Source: Herbaspirillum sp. alder98
GTDB lineage: Bacteria > Pseudomonadota > Gammaproteobacteria > Burkholderiales > Burkholderiaceae_D
Direction: 5' to 3'
Assembly: GCF_020179755.1 (NCBI RefSeq)
Contig: NZ_JAIUCY010000004.1
Coordinates: forward strand, 124,001 to 188,000
DNA length: 64,000 nucleotides
Positions 34,793-44,032 of this stretch are shown here, piece by piece. The position numbers and the translations under genes are program-made. The stretch's first letter is position 1. Every line of letters begins with the position of its first letter. The notes under the pieces were generated by a model. It saw nothing but the letters and a program-made list of their open reading frames with translations, ran no database searches and had not been told where the DNA came from.

Positions 34793-36613
34793 TCATCGCG
34801 CCTTCTCTTCCCACCAGGTAGCGATCACGTAGGGATCGGCCTGGTAATACAGCGGCGCCTTGGCCGGAATGCCAAAGCGGTTCTGATAGGCGATGCGATG
34901 GGTCGACGAGTACCAGTGCGGCACCACGATGTATTTGTGCAGCAGCACCCGGTCCAGCGCGCGGGCGGCGGCCGTCAGCCGCGCCCGCGAATCGGCCGCC
35001 ACCAGCGACTGCACCAGCTGGTCGACCACCGGGTCCTTCAGGCCCCATGCATTGTTGGAGCCCTTCTCATCGGCCGCCTTGGAACCGAACATGTCGAACA
35101 TCTCGTTGCCGGGGCTGCTCACATCGGGAAAACGGATGCTGGTCATGTCGAAGTCGAACTCTTCCATGCGCTTGGCCACCAGCGCGTAGTCGGCGGTGCG
35201 CTGCGAGACGTCGATGCCGAGCGTGCGCAGGTTGCGGGCGAACACGCTGACCACGCGCGACATCGCGCCCTGGTCATCGAGGATCTCGAACGACAGCGGC
35301 TGGCCCTGGACATTGCGTACCGCGCCATCCTTGTAGACCCAGCCAGCCTCGGCCAGCAGCGCACGAGCTTTACGCAGGTTCTCGCGCAGCGAGCCTGGTG
35401 GATTGGTGTTGGGCGGCACCGGCGCCGGCCCGAATACCGCCGGATCGATCTTGCCGCCACGGGCCTGGATCGACTTGAGCAGCGCCAGCTCATCGCCTTC
35501 CGGCACGCCCGTGGCGGCCAGCTGGCTGTTGTTGAAGAACGAATAGATGCGGGTGTACTGGCTGTAGAACAGCTGCCGGTTCATCCATTCGTAGTCCAGC
35601 GCCAGCCCGATGGCCTGGCGCACCCGCACATCCTTGAATTGGTCGCGCCGCAGGTTCATCACGAAGCCCTGCATGCCGGCGCCGTTGGAGTGCTTGAACT
35701 CCTTCTTGATGATGCGGCCATCGCGAAACTGCGGGCCGGTATAACTGCGGGCCCAGTTCTTGGCGCTGTATTCCACCACCACGTCGAATTCGCCAGCCTT
35801 GAACGCCTGCAGGCGCGCCACGTCATCGGCATAGAAGCGATAGACGATGCGCTCGAAGTTGTACATGCCACGCCGGCTCGGCACTTGCCGGCCCCAATAG
35901 TCGGGATTGCGGCGATAGGTGATGGCGCGTCCGAGATCGTAGCTATCGATCAGGTAAGGGCCGCTCGAAATCGGTGCGGTCAGCTGGATCTGGTCGAACG
36001 GCGTGCCTTGCGCCCATTTCTTCGAGAACACCGGCACGCTACCGACGATGAGCGGCAGCTCGTGGTTCTGGCTGGCGAACTCGAAGCGCACCGTGGCCGC
36101 ATCGACCACCACGCAGCGCTTCACATCGGCAAATATCGACTTGAACCCGGGCGCGCCCTTGGCCATCAGGGTATCGAACGAATACTTGACGTCGTCCGCG
36201 GTGACCTTGTCGCCATTATTGAAGCGGGCCTGGGCATTGAGATGGAAGTCGATCGACATGCGGTCCGGCGCCAGCCGGATATCGTCGGCCAGCAGGCCAT
36301 AGACGGTAGCGACTTCATCCGAGGATTGCACCGTCAGCGTCTCGAACATCAGTTCGGCCACGCCGGCGGCGGAGACGCCCTTGAGCGAGAACGGATTGAA
36401 CTTGTCGAAACTGGTGCGGCGGTCCGGATTGGCCAGGTACAGCGTGCCGCGCCGGGGCGCATCGGGATTGACGTAGTCGAAATGGGTAAAGCCGGGGCCG
36501 TACCTGGGCGTGTCGTACAACGAAAAGGCGTGCTCGGCATGCGCGGCCAGGCTGGCCACAAGCAGGCTGGCGCAGCACAGGGCGCGGCGTAGGAGGGGAA
36601 ACGGTTTGACCAT
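34793..36613 (-). CDS. yejA: Peptide ABC transporter substrate-binding protein
   Basis: The 606-residue periplasmic protein is of the SBP_bac_5 (DppA/OppA) class and the first gene of yejABEF. A signal peptide ends at about ASLAAHA. The family pattern FDYVNPDAPRRGTLYLAN, the FNPFSLKGVSAAGVAELMFE segment and RVRQAIGLALDYEWMN are seen. It would bind extended peptides and deliver them to YejBE. A -10-like TACAAT at 36717-36722 may be its promoter. It is divergent from fabI. Confidence 0.93.
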   Translation of the reverse strand: MVKPFPLLRRALCCASLLVASLAAHAEHAFSLYDTPRYGPGFTHFDYVNPDAPRRGTLYLANPDRRTSFDKFNPFSLKGVSAAGVAELMFETLTVQSSDEVATVYGLLADDIRLAPDRMSIDFHLNAQARFNNGDKVTADDVKYSFDTLMAKGAPGFKSIFADVKRCVVVDAATVRFEFASQNHELPLIVGSVPVFSKKWAQGTPFDQIQLTAPISSGPYLIDSYDLGRAITYRRNPDYWGRQVPSRRGMYNFERIVYRFYADDVARLQAFKAGEFDVVVEYSAKNWARSYTGPQFRDGRIIKKEFKHSNGAGMQGFVMNLRRDQFKDVRVRQAIGLALDYEWMNRQLFYSQYTRIYSFFNNSQLAATGVPEGDELALLKSIQARGGKIDPAVFGPAPVPPNTNPPGSLRENLRKARALLAEAGWVYKDGAVRNVQGQPLSFEILDDQGAMSRVVSVFARNLRTLGIDVSQRTADYALVAKRMEEFDFDMTSIRFPDVSSPGNEMFDMFGSKAADEKGSNNAWGLKDPVVDQLVQSLVAADSRARLTAAARALDRVLLHKYIVVPHWYSSTHRIAYQNRFGIPAKAPLYYQADPYVIATWWEEKAR

Positions 36614-36962
36614 GCGGGCGATTGTTGGCGGCTCTTGTGGGCGGTGATGTCAGTGTCGGGCTGGCGGCACGCAAGTCTCGTGCCGGCAGCGGGTTGCATG
36701 GCAAGTATCGGAAGGCATTGTACCCAAGGCCCGCGCCCGGCTTCATGCGATTTTCAATGATCGAGATGCGTGCGCCGCGCATCGGTTCCCGGCCTCGCTT
36801 GCCGGCGGTGACTGCGCCAGAGGTTGCCGCCTGCTGCGCAAGCCCCTACAATCCGGGTCTGTTCCAGCGTGCGCCGGCGAAAGCAGCATGGCGCCGCACC
36901 CATCAACGTCGGCAAGCGCGCGCAGCAGTTGCGGCCTTCGCGACGGACCCAACGGAGTCATC
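36614..36962. promoter_or_regulatory. Divergent intergenic region yejA/fabI
   Basis: No gene is supported in these 349 bp. On the minus strand TACAAT at 36717-36722 with a weak TGAAGC 17 bp upstream (36740-36745) could drive yejA. On the plus strand the fabI ATG has GGAG 4 nt upstream; its promoter is not clear. Confidence 0.4.
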
Positions 36963-37745
36963 ATGGCATTTCTGCAAGGCAAAAAAATTCTGATCACCGG
37001 TCTGCTGTCGAACCGCTCGATTGCCTATGGCATCGCGACCGCATGCAAGCGCGAAGGCGCCGAACTGGCATTTACCTATGTCGGCGAACGCTTCAAGGAC
37101 CGCATCACCAAGTTCGCCGAAGAATTCGACAGCAAACTCATCTTCGACTGCGACGTCGGCAGCGATGAGCAGATCAATGCCCTGTTCGCCGATCTCGGCA
37201 AGTCCTGGACCCAGCTCGACGGCCTGGTGCACGCCATCGGCTTCGCCCCCAGCGAAGCTATCGCCGGCGACTTCCTCGAAGGTTTCTCGCGCGAAGGCTT
37301 CAAGATCGCCCACGATATCTCGGCCTACAGCTTCCCGGCCATGGCCAAGGCGGCCGCTCCGATGCTGAGCGCCAACGCTGCCCTGCTGACCCTGACCTAT
37401 CTCGGTTCGGAACGCGTTGTGCCGAACTACAACACCATGGGCCTGGCCAAGGCCTCGCTGGAAGCGTCGGTACGCTACCTGGCCGAAGCCCTGGGCCCGC
37501 GCGGCGTACGCGTCAACGGCGTCTCGGCCGGCCCGATCAAGACCCTGGCCGCCAGCGGCATCAAGGGCTTCGGCAAGATCCTCGGCGCCGTCGCCGACAC
37601 CGCGCCCCTGCGCCGCAACGTGACCATTGACGATGTCGGCAATGCGTCGGCCTTCCTGCTGTCGGACCTGGCATCGGGCATTACTGGCGAAATCACCTAC
37701 GTCGATGGCGGTTTTTCTCGCGTGGTGGGTGGCATCGCAGAATAA
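36963..37745 (+). CDS. fabI: Enoyl-[acyl-carrier-protein] reductase (NADH)
   Basis: The 260-residue enzyme reduces enoyl-ACP in fatty acid elongation and is the target of triclosan. The divergent SDR active site is at E. coli numbering: Tyr146, Tyr156 and Lys163 ([11 protein letters not shown]). The cofactor motif [15 protein letters not shown] is near the N-terminus. The ATG at 36963 with GGAG upstream is chosen over an open upstream frame. The gene appears monocistronic, with an inverted repeat CTTTGGCAT/ATGCCAAAG (37761-37779) just after it. Confidence 0.97.
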   Translation: MAFLQGKKILITGLLSNRSIAYGIATACKREGAELAFTYVGERFKDRITKFAEEFDSKLIFDCDVGSDEQINALFADLGKSWTQLDGLVHAIGFAPSEAIAGDFLEGFSREGFKIAHDISAYSFPAMAKAAAPMLSANAALLTLTYLGSERVVPNYNTMGLAKASLEASVRYLAEALGPRGVRVNGVSAGPIKTLAASGIKGFGKILGAVADTAPLRRNVTIDDVGNASAFLLSDLASGITGEITYVDGGFSRVVGGIAE

Positions 37746-38119
37746 TGTGTAACATTAACGCTTTGGCATGATGCCAAAGTCGATGTTTTACTGTATGATT
37801 CGACTTGTGCGTTGCAATATGCAGCACACAGGCGAATCAGCCGGGTTTCTCGTCCATGACGATGGTGCTCGGTAGATTGCCCCAGCAGCTTCGCAAGCCT
37901 TACCTGTCATCCAGACAAGTTCTTAGTAAAAGCCCTCCCGCCCCTGGTGTCGCTCATTGACACCGTCCCGGCGCAAAGCTTTTGTGCCGAAATTTCTTTG
38001 TATTTTCATAGTCATTTCGTCGGTTGGCGTTGCTTTTTTCGTTCAGGCCATATCAGCCAGGCGCGTTTTTGCTCGCCCGTAGCGATTGGGTCTGACGTTT
38101 CACATTCACGAAAGAGATT
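37746..38119. other. Intergenic region fabI-rhlE with two hairpins
   Basis: These 374 bp contain no supported gene. CTTTGGCATGATGCCAAAG (37761-37779) may end fabI transcription, although the T-run is short and comes late. GGTGTC/GACACC (37947-37965) is a second hairpin. A TTGACA at 37958-37963 lacks a good -10 partner. Part of this region is probably a long 5' leader for rhlE, as is common for cold-responsive DEAD-box helicase genes. Confidence 0.4.
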
Positions 38120-39658
38120 ATGACTTTTGAAGCACTTGGCCTTAACCCTTCGATCATCAAAGCACTGACCGAAGCCGGCTACACCGTCCCGACCCCTGTT
38201 CAGGAAAAAGCCATCCCTGCCGCCATCGCTGGCCAGGATCTGCTGGTTTCCTCGCAGACCGGTTCGGGCAAGACCGCAGCGTTCATGCTGCCTTCGCTGC
38301 ACAAGCTGGCTGAATTGCCGCAAGTTGCCGAAGGCGCCGGCGCTGCCCGCACACCTAATCAGGAACGCCAGGCCAGCCGTTCGCGCGGCGAGCGCCCACG
38401 TTTCACCCCTGCCCAACCGAAGATGCTGGTGCTGACCCCGACACGCGAACTGGCGTTGCAGGTCACCACTGCCACCGACAAGTACGGTTCGTACATGCGC
38501 CGTGTGCGCGTGGTGTCGATCCTGGGCGGCATGCCTTACCCCAAGCAGATGCAACTGCTGTCGAAGAATCCTGAAATCCTGGTGGCAACCCCAGGTCGCC
38601 TGATCGACCACATGGAATCGGGCAAGATCGATTTCTCGCAGCTGCAGATCCTGGTGCTGGACGAAGCCGACCGCATGCTGGACATGGGTTTCATCGACGA
38701 CATCGAGAAGATCGTTGCCGCCACCCCTGACACCCGCCAGACCATGCTGTTCTCGGCCACGCTGGATGGCGTGGTTGGCAACATGGCCAAGCGCATCACC
38801 AACAACCCGGCCACGATCCAGATCGCCGGTTCGGCCACCCGCCATGAAAACATCATGCAGCGCGTCCACTTCGTGGATGACCTGTCGCACAAGAATCGCC
38901 TGCTGGACCACCTGCTGCGCGACGTGACGATGGATCAGGCCGTGGTGTTTACCGCCACCAAGCGTGACGCCGACACCATCGCCGACCGCCTCAACATCGG
39001 TGGTTTCGCTGCCGCCGCGCTGCATGGCGACATGCACCAGGGCGCACGTAACCGCACCCTGAATAGCCTGCGCCGCGGTCAGGTGCGCGTGCTGGTGGCT
39101 ACCGACGTCGCCGCTCGCGGTATCGACGTGCCAGGCATCACCCACGTGTTCAACTACGATCTGCCCAAGTTCGCCGAAGACTACGTGCACCGTATCGGCC
39201 GTACCGGCCGTGCCGGTCGCAAGGGCGTCGCGATCTCGCTGGTGAATCACGCAGAAGGCATGCACGTCAAGCGCATCGAGCGCTTCACCAAGCAATCGAT
39301 CCCGGTCGACGTGGTCGAAGGTCACGAACCAAAGAAGACTGCATCCGCATCGCGCAGCCCACGCAAGCCAGGCAACTGGCGTCCAGGCGATGGCCGTAGC
39401 AACAACGCCGGCGGCGGCGGTGCCCGCTTCGGCAGCGGCAGCCGCGAAGGCGGCGGTCATCAACGTGAAGGCGGCTTCGGCGGCAATCGCGAAGGTGGTT
39501 TCGGCGGCAACCGTGACGGTCGCAGCTTCGGCGGCGGCAAGCCAGCCGGTGCTGGCGGCGGCGCTGGTGGCCCACGTCGCGAAGGCGGCGGCGGTGGCGG
39601 TTACAAGGGTGCTGGCGCCCGTACCGACGGCCCACGTCGTTCTTATGGCGATCGTTAA
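38120..39658 (+). CDS. rhlE: DEAD-box ATP-dependent RNA helicase, RhlE type
   Basis: The 512-residue helicase unwinds structured RNA in ribosome assembly or mRNA turnover. Core motifs: Q motif (FEALGLNPSI, PTPVQEKAIP), motif I QTGSGKT at 46-52, PTRELALQ, DEAD at 181-184, SAT, and HRIGRTGRAGRKG. An insertion of about 35 basic residues lies between motifs I and Ia. The last 120 residues are Gly/Arg-rich with GGFGGNREGG-type repeats, an RNA-binding tail. Its codon use is less GC-biased than that of its neighbours, as in highly expressed genes. Confidence 0.94.
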   Translation: MTFEALGLNPSIIKALTEAGYTVPTPVQEKAIPAAIAGQDLLVSSQTGSGKTAAFMLPSLHKLAELPQVAEGAGAARTPNQERQASRSRGERPRFTPAQPKMLVLTPTRELALQVTTATDKYGSYMRRVRVVSILGGMPYPKQMQLLSKNPEILVATPGRLIDHMESGKIDFSQLQILVLDEADRMLDMGFIDDIEKIVAATPDTRQTMLFSATLDGVVGNMAKRITNNPATIQIAGSATRHENIMQRVHFVDDLSHKNRLLDHLLRDVTMDQAVVFTATKRDADTIADRLNIGGFAAAALHGDMHQGARNRTLNSLRRGQVRVLVATDVAARGIDVPGITHVFNYDLPKFAEDYVHRIGRTGRAGRKGVAISLVNHAEGMHVKRIERFTKQSIPVDVVEGHEPKKTASASRSPRKPGNWRPGDGRSNNAGGGGARFGSGSREGGGHQREGGFGGNREGGFGGNRDGRSFGGGKPAGAGGGAGGPRREGGGGGGYKGAGARTDGPRRSYGDR

Positions 39659-39715
39659 TCGCTAACTAGTATTAGATATGCACTGGCAGGTTCACCTGCC
39701 GGCGGCTGCGACAAA

Positions 39716-39747
39716 AAAACGCCCGATGATTGCTCATCGGGCGTTTT
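39716..39747. terminator. Bidirectional terminator between rhlE and pqiC
   Basis: A perfect 14-bp stem (AAAACGCCCGATGA) with loop TTGC is flanked by A-run and T-run, so it can stop both rhlE (plus) and the pqi operon (minus). Confidence 0.9.
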
Positions 39748-39772
39748 CATATGGGGCGCCAGATCGCGCCTG

Positions 39773-40396
39773 TCACGGCACGCACTGTCCCTGCCCCGCC
39801 TGCAGGCCGCGCACGTTCGCCGCAATCACCTCGGCCGCGCGATCCGCCACCTTCTGCATCGCCGTCACCACATCAGCCACCGCCCCGCCACCGACAGCTT
39901 CGGCTACGCTCAGCCGGCACACGGCCGTCTTGCGATCATCCGAGCGGGTGATGGTCCAGCCGAATGCGGCCTGGACCTGGCCATTGCGCACCGCATCGAG
40001 GTCGCGCAGCTCGACGGCAATGCGATAGCTCACGCCATCGGCCGGGCGACCGCTGCGCGATACGTCGATGGCGCCCAGCCGGCGTGATACGCCATTGGCC
40101 AGCGCGTCACGCAATTCGTTATTGAATGGCGACGACCAGCGTTCGGTTTCCAGCACATCGACCCGCGTCGCATCATTGCGTACCACGATCTGTGGGCGCG
40201 CCAGGCGCTCCGGCACCGCTACCGGCAACACTTCGATAAACACCGGCTGTGTCGCATTGCCGGCCGTCGAGACGGCCGCCGCCGGCGACGTCGCCAGCGT
40301 ATAGAACTGCGTGGGCGGCGTGCTGCTGCAGGCCGACAATGCCATGGCGGCCAGCGCGGCGCTGATGATGGAGATCTTTTTATTGGCGGGCATCAT
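39773..40396 (-). CDS. pqiC: Outer-membrane lipoprotein of the Pqi intermembrane transport system
   Basis: The 207-residue lipoprotein has a signal peptide and lipobox ALSAC (Cys about 23), then a DUF330/ABC-type transport auxiliary lipoprotein domain beginning TPPTQFYTLAT. PqiC anchors the PqiB tunnel to the outer membrane. The ATG at 40396 overlaps the pqiB stop. It is last in the operon pqiA1-pqiA2-pqiB-pqiC. Confidence 0.9.
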   Translation of the reverse strand: MMPANKKISIISAALAAMALSACSSTPPTQFYTLATSPAAAVSTAGNATQPVFIEVLPVAVPERLARPQIVVRNDATRVDVLETERWSSPFNNELRDALANGVSRRLGAIDVSRSGRPADGVSYRIAVELRDLDAVRNGQVQAAFGWTITRSDDRKTAVCRLSVAEAVGGGAVADVVTAMQKVADRAAEVIAANVRGLQAGQGQCVP

Positions 40397-42015
40397 GGCT
40401 CCTGTTTGCCCCGGATCAGCGATTCGGGATGCTGTTGCAGGTAATCGGTAAGAACGCGGATCGACGCCGCCGCCCGTGACAGCTCCTGCATCGTCTGGCG
40501 GATATCCTGCTGTAGCGGCGCATCATCGGACAAGGTGCGCTCGGCGGCATTCAAGGTCTTGCGCGCGTCCTTCATGGCGGCCGACATCTCGGGCGCGATG
40601 TCGTTATTGATGCGCGACACCGTCTGCTCGGCCGAGGTCAGGGTCTTGTTCAGGTTCTTGATGGTGACCTGCAGATCCTTTCCGATCTCGTCGAACGGCA
40701 CCTTCGACAGCTTGCCGGCGATCTCGGACAACTGCGCCTGCAATTCGTCCAGGCTACCCGGCACCGTCGGCAATTCGATCGGGGTCTTGCTGGTATCGAT
40801 CTGAGCGCCCTTGGCCTTGGGGAAGAAGTCGATCGCCACATACAACTGCCCGGTCAGCAGGTTGCCATTGCGCAGTTGCGCCCGCAGGCCGCGCTTGACC
40901 AGGAACTTCAGGCGCTCCGTCGGCGAATAGCGGGGATCGGCATTTTCTTGCGCGAAGCGACGTCCCAGGCGATCGGGATACAGCGTCACCAGCACCGGCA
41001 TGCGGAAGGCGCCCTTCTCGCGGTCGTATTCGATGCCGATGTTCTTGACCTCGCCCAGCACCACGCCCCGGAAGTCGACCGTCGCGCCCGGCTGCAGGCC
41101 GCGCAAGGACTGGTCGAAATACAGCAGCACGGTGGCCGGCGCGCCGTCCGGGTCCTTCATGGCTGCCCCTTCGTCGGCGGCCAGCGCGTATTCGGCGCCT
41201 TCCTTGGCCGGCGTGTCGTGCGCGTCTTCGTCACGCTCGCGAAAGGCGATGCCGCCCAGGATCACCGTCGACAACGCCTGGGTATGCAGCTTGAAGCCAC
41301 TGGCATTGAGTTCGGCGTCGAAACCGCTGGCATGCCAGAAACGCGTGCCCTGGGTCACGAACTTGTCGTAAGGCGCATTGACGAAAATACGCATCGTCAC
41401 GCCACGACCATCGCTGTCGAGATCAAACGCCATCACCTGGCCGACCTTGATGCGGCGGTAGTACACAGGGGTGCCGATATCGAGCGAACCAAGATCGTCG
41501 GCGTGCAGCACGAACTGGCGTCCCGACGCATCGCGGGTGACGATCGGCGGCTGCTCAAGTCCTTCGAACTGCTTCTTGGTCTCGTCGGAGGTGCCGGCGT
41601 CAACACCGATGTAGGCGCCCGACAGCAAGGTGCCCAGGCCCGAGATGCCCGAGGCCGCGATGCGTGGGCGCACCACCCAGTAGCGGGTGTCGTCGGCATT
41701 GAAGCCCGAGGCTTCCTTGGTCAGCTGGATCGATACCAACACATGCGAACGGTCTTCGGCCAGCTTGATGCTTTGTACCTGGCCGATGTCGACATCCTTG
41801 TACTTGACCTTGGTCTTGCCCGCCTCCAGCCCTTCGGCGGAGCGGAAGCTGACCGTCACCACCGGACCGCGATCGACCAGGATCTTGGCCACCAGCGTCA
41901 GGCCGACGATGGCGGCGATGATGGGAATGAGCCACACCAGCGATGGCAGCCAGTTGCGCCGGTGCTCGCGCTTGGGCTGCAGCAGTGCCGGTTTTTCGTC
42001 ATGCGGATCAGTCAT
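40393..42015 (-). CDS. pqiB: Intermembrane lipid transport protein with three MlaD/MCE domains
   Basis: The 540-residue protein has one N-terminal membrane anchor (about 23-45), three MCE domains (about 48-140, 160-265 and 285-410) and a long C-terminal helix region (about 420-530). In E. coli PqiB forms stacked hexameric rings and a needle spanning the periplasm to shuttle lipids. Start and stop overlap the flanking pqi genes by 4 nt. The length is close to E. coli PqiB. Confidence 0.94.
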   Translation of the reverse strand: MTDPHDEKPALLQPKREHRRNWLPSLVWLIPIIAAIVGLTLVAKILVDRGPVVTVSFRSAEGLEAGKTKVKYKDVDIGQVQSIKLAEDRSHVLVSIQLTKEASGFNADDTRYWVVRPRIAASGISGLGTLLSGAYIGVDAGTSDETKKQFEGLEQPPIVTRDASGRQFVLHADDLGSLDIGTPVYYRRIKVGQVMAFDLDSDGRGVTMRIFVNAPYDKFVTQGTRFWHASGFDAELNASGFKLHTQALSTVILGGIAFRERDEDAHDTPAKEGAEYALAADEGAAMKDPDGAPATVLLYFDQSLRGLQPGATVDFRGVVLGEVKNIGIEYDREKGAFRMPVLVTLYPDRLGRRFAQENADPRYSPTERLKFLVKRGLRAQLRNGNLLTGQLYVAIDFFPKAKGAQIDTSKTPIELPTVPGSLDELQAQLSEIAGKLSKVPFDEIGKDLQVTIKNLNKTLTSAEQTVSRINNDIAPEMSAAMKDARKTLNAAERTLSDDAPLQQDIRQTMQELSRAAASIRVLTDYLQQHPESLIRGKQEP

Positions 42016-42722
42016 GCAGTTCCTTCGTTCTTTTTGGATGGTGCAACCTGGGTAGCGGAAAGCGGGCGCCGGTGGTCGGGATTGACATCGTCCCAGATCA
42101 GGCGCGGGTCGAATGCCAGCGACGCCAGCATCGTCAGCACCACCACCGCGCCGAAGGCGGCGATGCCGATACCGGCGTGGACATCGGCAAAACCATGGAT
42201 CTTGACCAGCCCGGTCAAAACCGAGACCACGAATACGTCGAGCATCGACCAGCGACCGATGGTCTCGATCACCCGGTATAACTTGGCGCGCTGCAAGCGC
42301 TGCCAGCTGCTGCGGCTACGCGCCGAGATCACCAGCACGATCAGCGACACCAGCTTGAACAGCGGCACCAGGAAGCTGGCCACGAAGACCACCACCGCCA
42401 GGCCCCATTCACCGGAGGTCCAGAAATAGATGACCCCGCTCATGATGGTGTCGCGCTGCTCGTCGAACAGGGTGCGGGTAATCATCACCGGCATCAGGTT
42501 GGCCGGGATATACATGATGCAGGCGGCGATCAGCAACGCCCAGGTACGATTGAGGCTGTCGCGCTTGCGCCGGTGCAGCAGCGCATCGCATACGCCGCAG
42601 CGGTCTTCGGCGCGCGCGCCCTGCCACACGGTGCCGCAGTGATGACAACCGGTCACGCCCAGGTCTGCCGCATCCTGGATCACCGGGCCGGTTTCTTCAC
42701 CGGCACTGTGATAACGCTTCAC
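42012..42722 (-). CDS. PqiA-like integral membrane protein, second half-size copy
   Basis: The 236-residue protein has an N-terminal zinc ribbon (CHHC near 26-29 and CGVC near 42-45) and four membrane segments of the PqiA domain. It corresponds to the C-terminal half of the single 417-residue E. coli PqiA. The GTG start overlaps the stop of the first copy by 4 nt (GTGA), so the two half-proteins are made together. It should sit in the inner membrane and feed lipids to PqiB. Confidence 0.9.
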   Translation of the reverse strand: MKRYHSAGEETGPVIQDAADLGVTGCHHCGTVWQGARAEDRCGVCDALLHRRKRDSLNRTWALLIAACIMYIPANLMPVMITRTLFDEQRDTIMSGVIYFWTSGEWGLAVVVFVASFLVPLFKLVSLIVLVISARSRSSWQRLQRAKLYRVIETIGRWSMLDVFVVSVLTGLVKIHGFADVHAGIGIAAFGAVVVLTMLASLAFDPRLIWDDVNPDHRRPLSATQVAPSKKNEGTA

Positions 42723-43366
42723 GGCGCCGGCTCCCTGGCCTGCAGTTGCTCAGCCATGGCCTGCTTCTGTTCGCAGATATGCCAGATGTAGCGTGGATTG
42801 AACGACACCACCACCGTCAACAGCACCGTCAGTGCCCCGAATGACCAGAGCGCCGGGCCGGGAATCACCTCGGCCATGTTGGATAACTTGATCAGCGCCA
42901 CCAGGATGCCCAGCATGAACACCTCGACCATCCCCCACGGCCGGGCCGCCTGCATCAGCCGCAGCAAGAGCACGAAACCGGGCGGGCGCTCCAGGCGCGA
43001 CGACGGCAGCAACAGGTAAAACAGCACCAGCATCTGGATCAGCGGAAAGAGCAGCGTCGTGGCCAGCACCAGCAGGGCCACCTCCGACATGCCATCGTGC
43101 GCCAGCGCCATCACCGCGCCCAGCAGCGTGGTATCGCTGGACAACCCCTGCAACTCGATGGTGACGATCGGAAATGCGTTGGCGATGACAAACAGGATCA
43201 GCGCGCCGACGGTCATCGGCAACAGGCGCTCGAGACGGCGACCGGTGTCGCGCTCAAGCTCGGCGTCGCAGCGCAGGCAGCGCGCTATCTCACCTGCCCG
43301 CAACTGGGGACGGTGATAGACGGCATCGCATTCTTCGCAAACGATCAGGTCCGGGCGCTTGTGCAT
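42719..43366 (-). CDS. PqiA-like integral membrane protein, first half-size copy
   Basis: The 215-residue protein has a zinc ribbon (CEEC near 10-13 and CLRC near 30-33), then four membrane segments with the PqiA features LFVIANAFPIVTIELQG and GMVEVFMLGILVALIKL. It corresponds to the N-terminal half of E. coli PqiA. The frame continues 49 codons upstream, but MHKRPDLIVCEEC is the plausible start. No clear ribosome-binding site is visible. It is the first gene of the pqi operon. Confidence 0.88.
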   Translation of the reverse strand: MHKRPDLIVCEECDAVYHRPQLRAGEIARCLRCDAELERDTGRRLERLLPMTVGALILFVIANAFPIVTIELQGLSSDTTLLGAVMALAHDGMSEVALLVLATTLLFPLIQMLVLFYLLLPSSRLERPPGFVLLLRLMQAARPWGMVEVFMLGILVALIKLSNMAEVIPGPALWSFGALTVLLTVVVSFNPRYIWHICEQKQAMAEQLQAREPAP

Positions 43367-43579
43367 GGATGAAGTTGAGTCGGCTTTCTGGCAGTTGTTA
43401 TTGATCGGCGCAGCACACTGCCCCGCTTTGAGCCTAAACCGCCGGCCGCGTTCAATACCGCCGGAAGTTATCAAATCGACATGACTGATAATTAATGACC
43501 GGCCGGTTATCAAAAACCGATTCTAACAACATCGGCATGTCGGGGCGGCACGTATTTACGCATGTCAAGAAGATAGCGC

Positions 43580-43609
43580 TTGACAAGCCGAAGGGCAATC
43601 TTCTACAGT
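43580..43609 (+). promoter_or_regulatory. Promoter of leuL-leuA
   Basis: A consensus TTGACA at 43580-43585 is followed after 18 bp by TACAGT (43604-43609). Transcription would begin near 43616, which is the A of the leuL ATG, so leuL may be translated leaderless. That would explain the lack of a Shine-Dalgarno. Confidence 0.55.
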
Positions 43610-43615
43610 CTTCCA

Positions 43616-43708
43616 ATGACTTCCGCAGCAAAAATCTCTCTGCTACCGACCAGCGCCAGCGCCCTGCTAGTGCCGCTATCGGCTTCGCTACTACTAGCCT
43701 CGCGCTAA
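43616..43708 (+). CDS. leuL: Leucine leader peptide (attenuator)
   Basis: The ORF has 30 codons, eight of them leucine, and six of those are CTA, a codon rare in this GC-rich window. Three CTA codons are consecutive at 43688-43696 (peptide SASLLLASR at the end), and CTG-CTA pairs occur at 43640 and 43664. This is the classic design of a leu operon leader: ribosomes stall on leucine codons when charged leucyl-tRNA is scarce. The coding segment itself can fold (CTAGT 43666-43670 with ACTAG 43693-43697). leuA follows 324 bp downstream. Confidence 0.8.
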   Translation: MTSAAKISLLPTSASALLVPLSASLLLASR

Positions 43709-44032
43709 TCCCCTGGCCAATGCGGCCACCGTCGACACCGCTGAACCATCGCGGCACGACAAGCAAAAACAGATCCGCAGTACCTGGACCCAATCAAGCA
43801 GCAACGATAACTTTCTCGTTGCAGCACGACCGAAGCGACGCGATCATGCATTTCAAGTCACCACAATTCACCGCAGCCAACGTCATTGACTGCCTGCGCC
43901 GGGAGCCGCCCCCTCTGGCTCTATGACGGGCTGCCTGGCCACGTGCAAGTGGCAGCCAGGCAGCCCGATGGCCACATCAGACTGTGCAGATGCATTTACC
44001 GCCATACTCATACAAGACTAACGAGGTTCATC
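43709..44032 (+). promoter_or_regulatory. leuA leader region with attenuation hairpins
   Basis: After the leuL stop come TGGCC-AATGC-GGCCA (43714-43728), GCAACGA/TCGTTGC (43801-43822), and a very strong stem GGGCTGCCTGGC/GCCAGGCAGCCC (43928-43966) with an inner CAC/GTG extension. The last hairpin follows at once on a 26-codon ORF (43846-43926) that ends PPPLAL. No U-tract follows it, so whether it terminates is uncertain. The 43367-43579 part upstream holds no gene I can support. Confidence 0.5.

Noticed and set aside
43495-43926. 143-codon frame upstream of leuA
   Set aside because: It overlaps the leader peptide region in another frame, has no domain or ribosome-binding site, and low-complexity composition.
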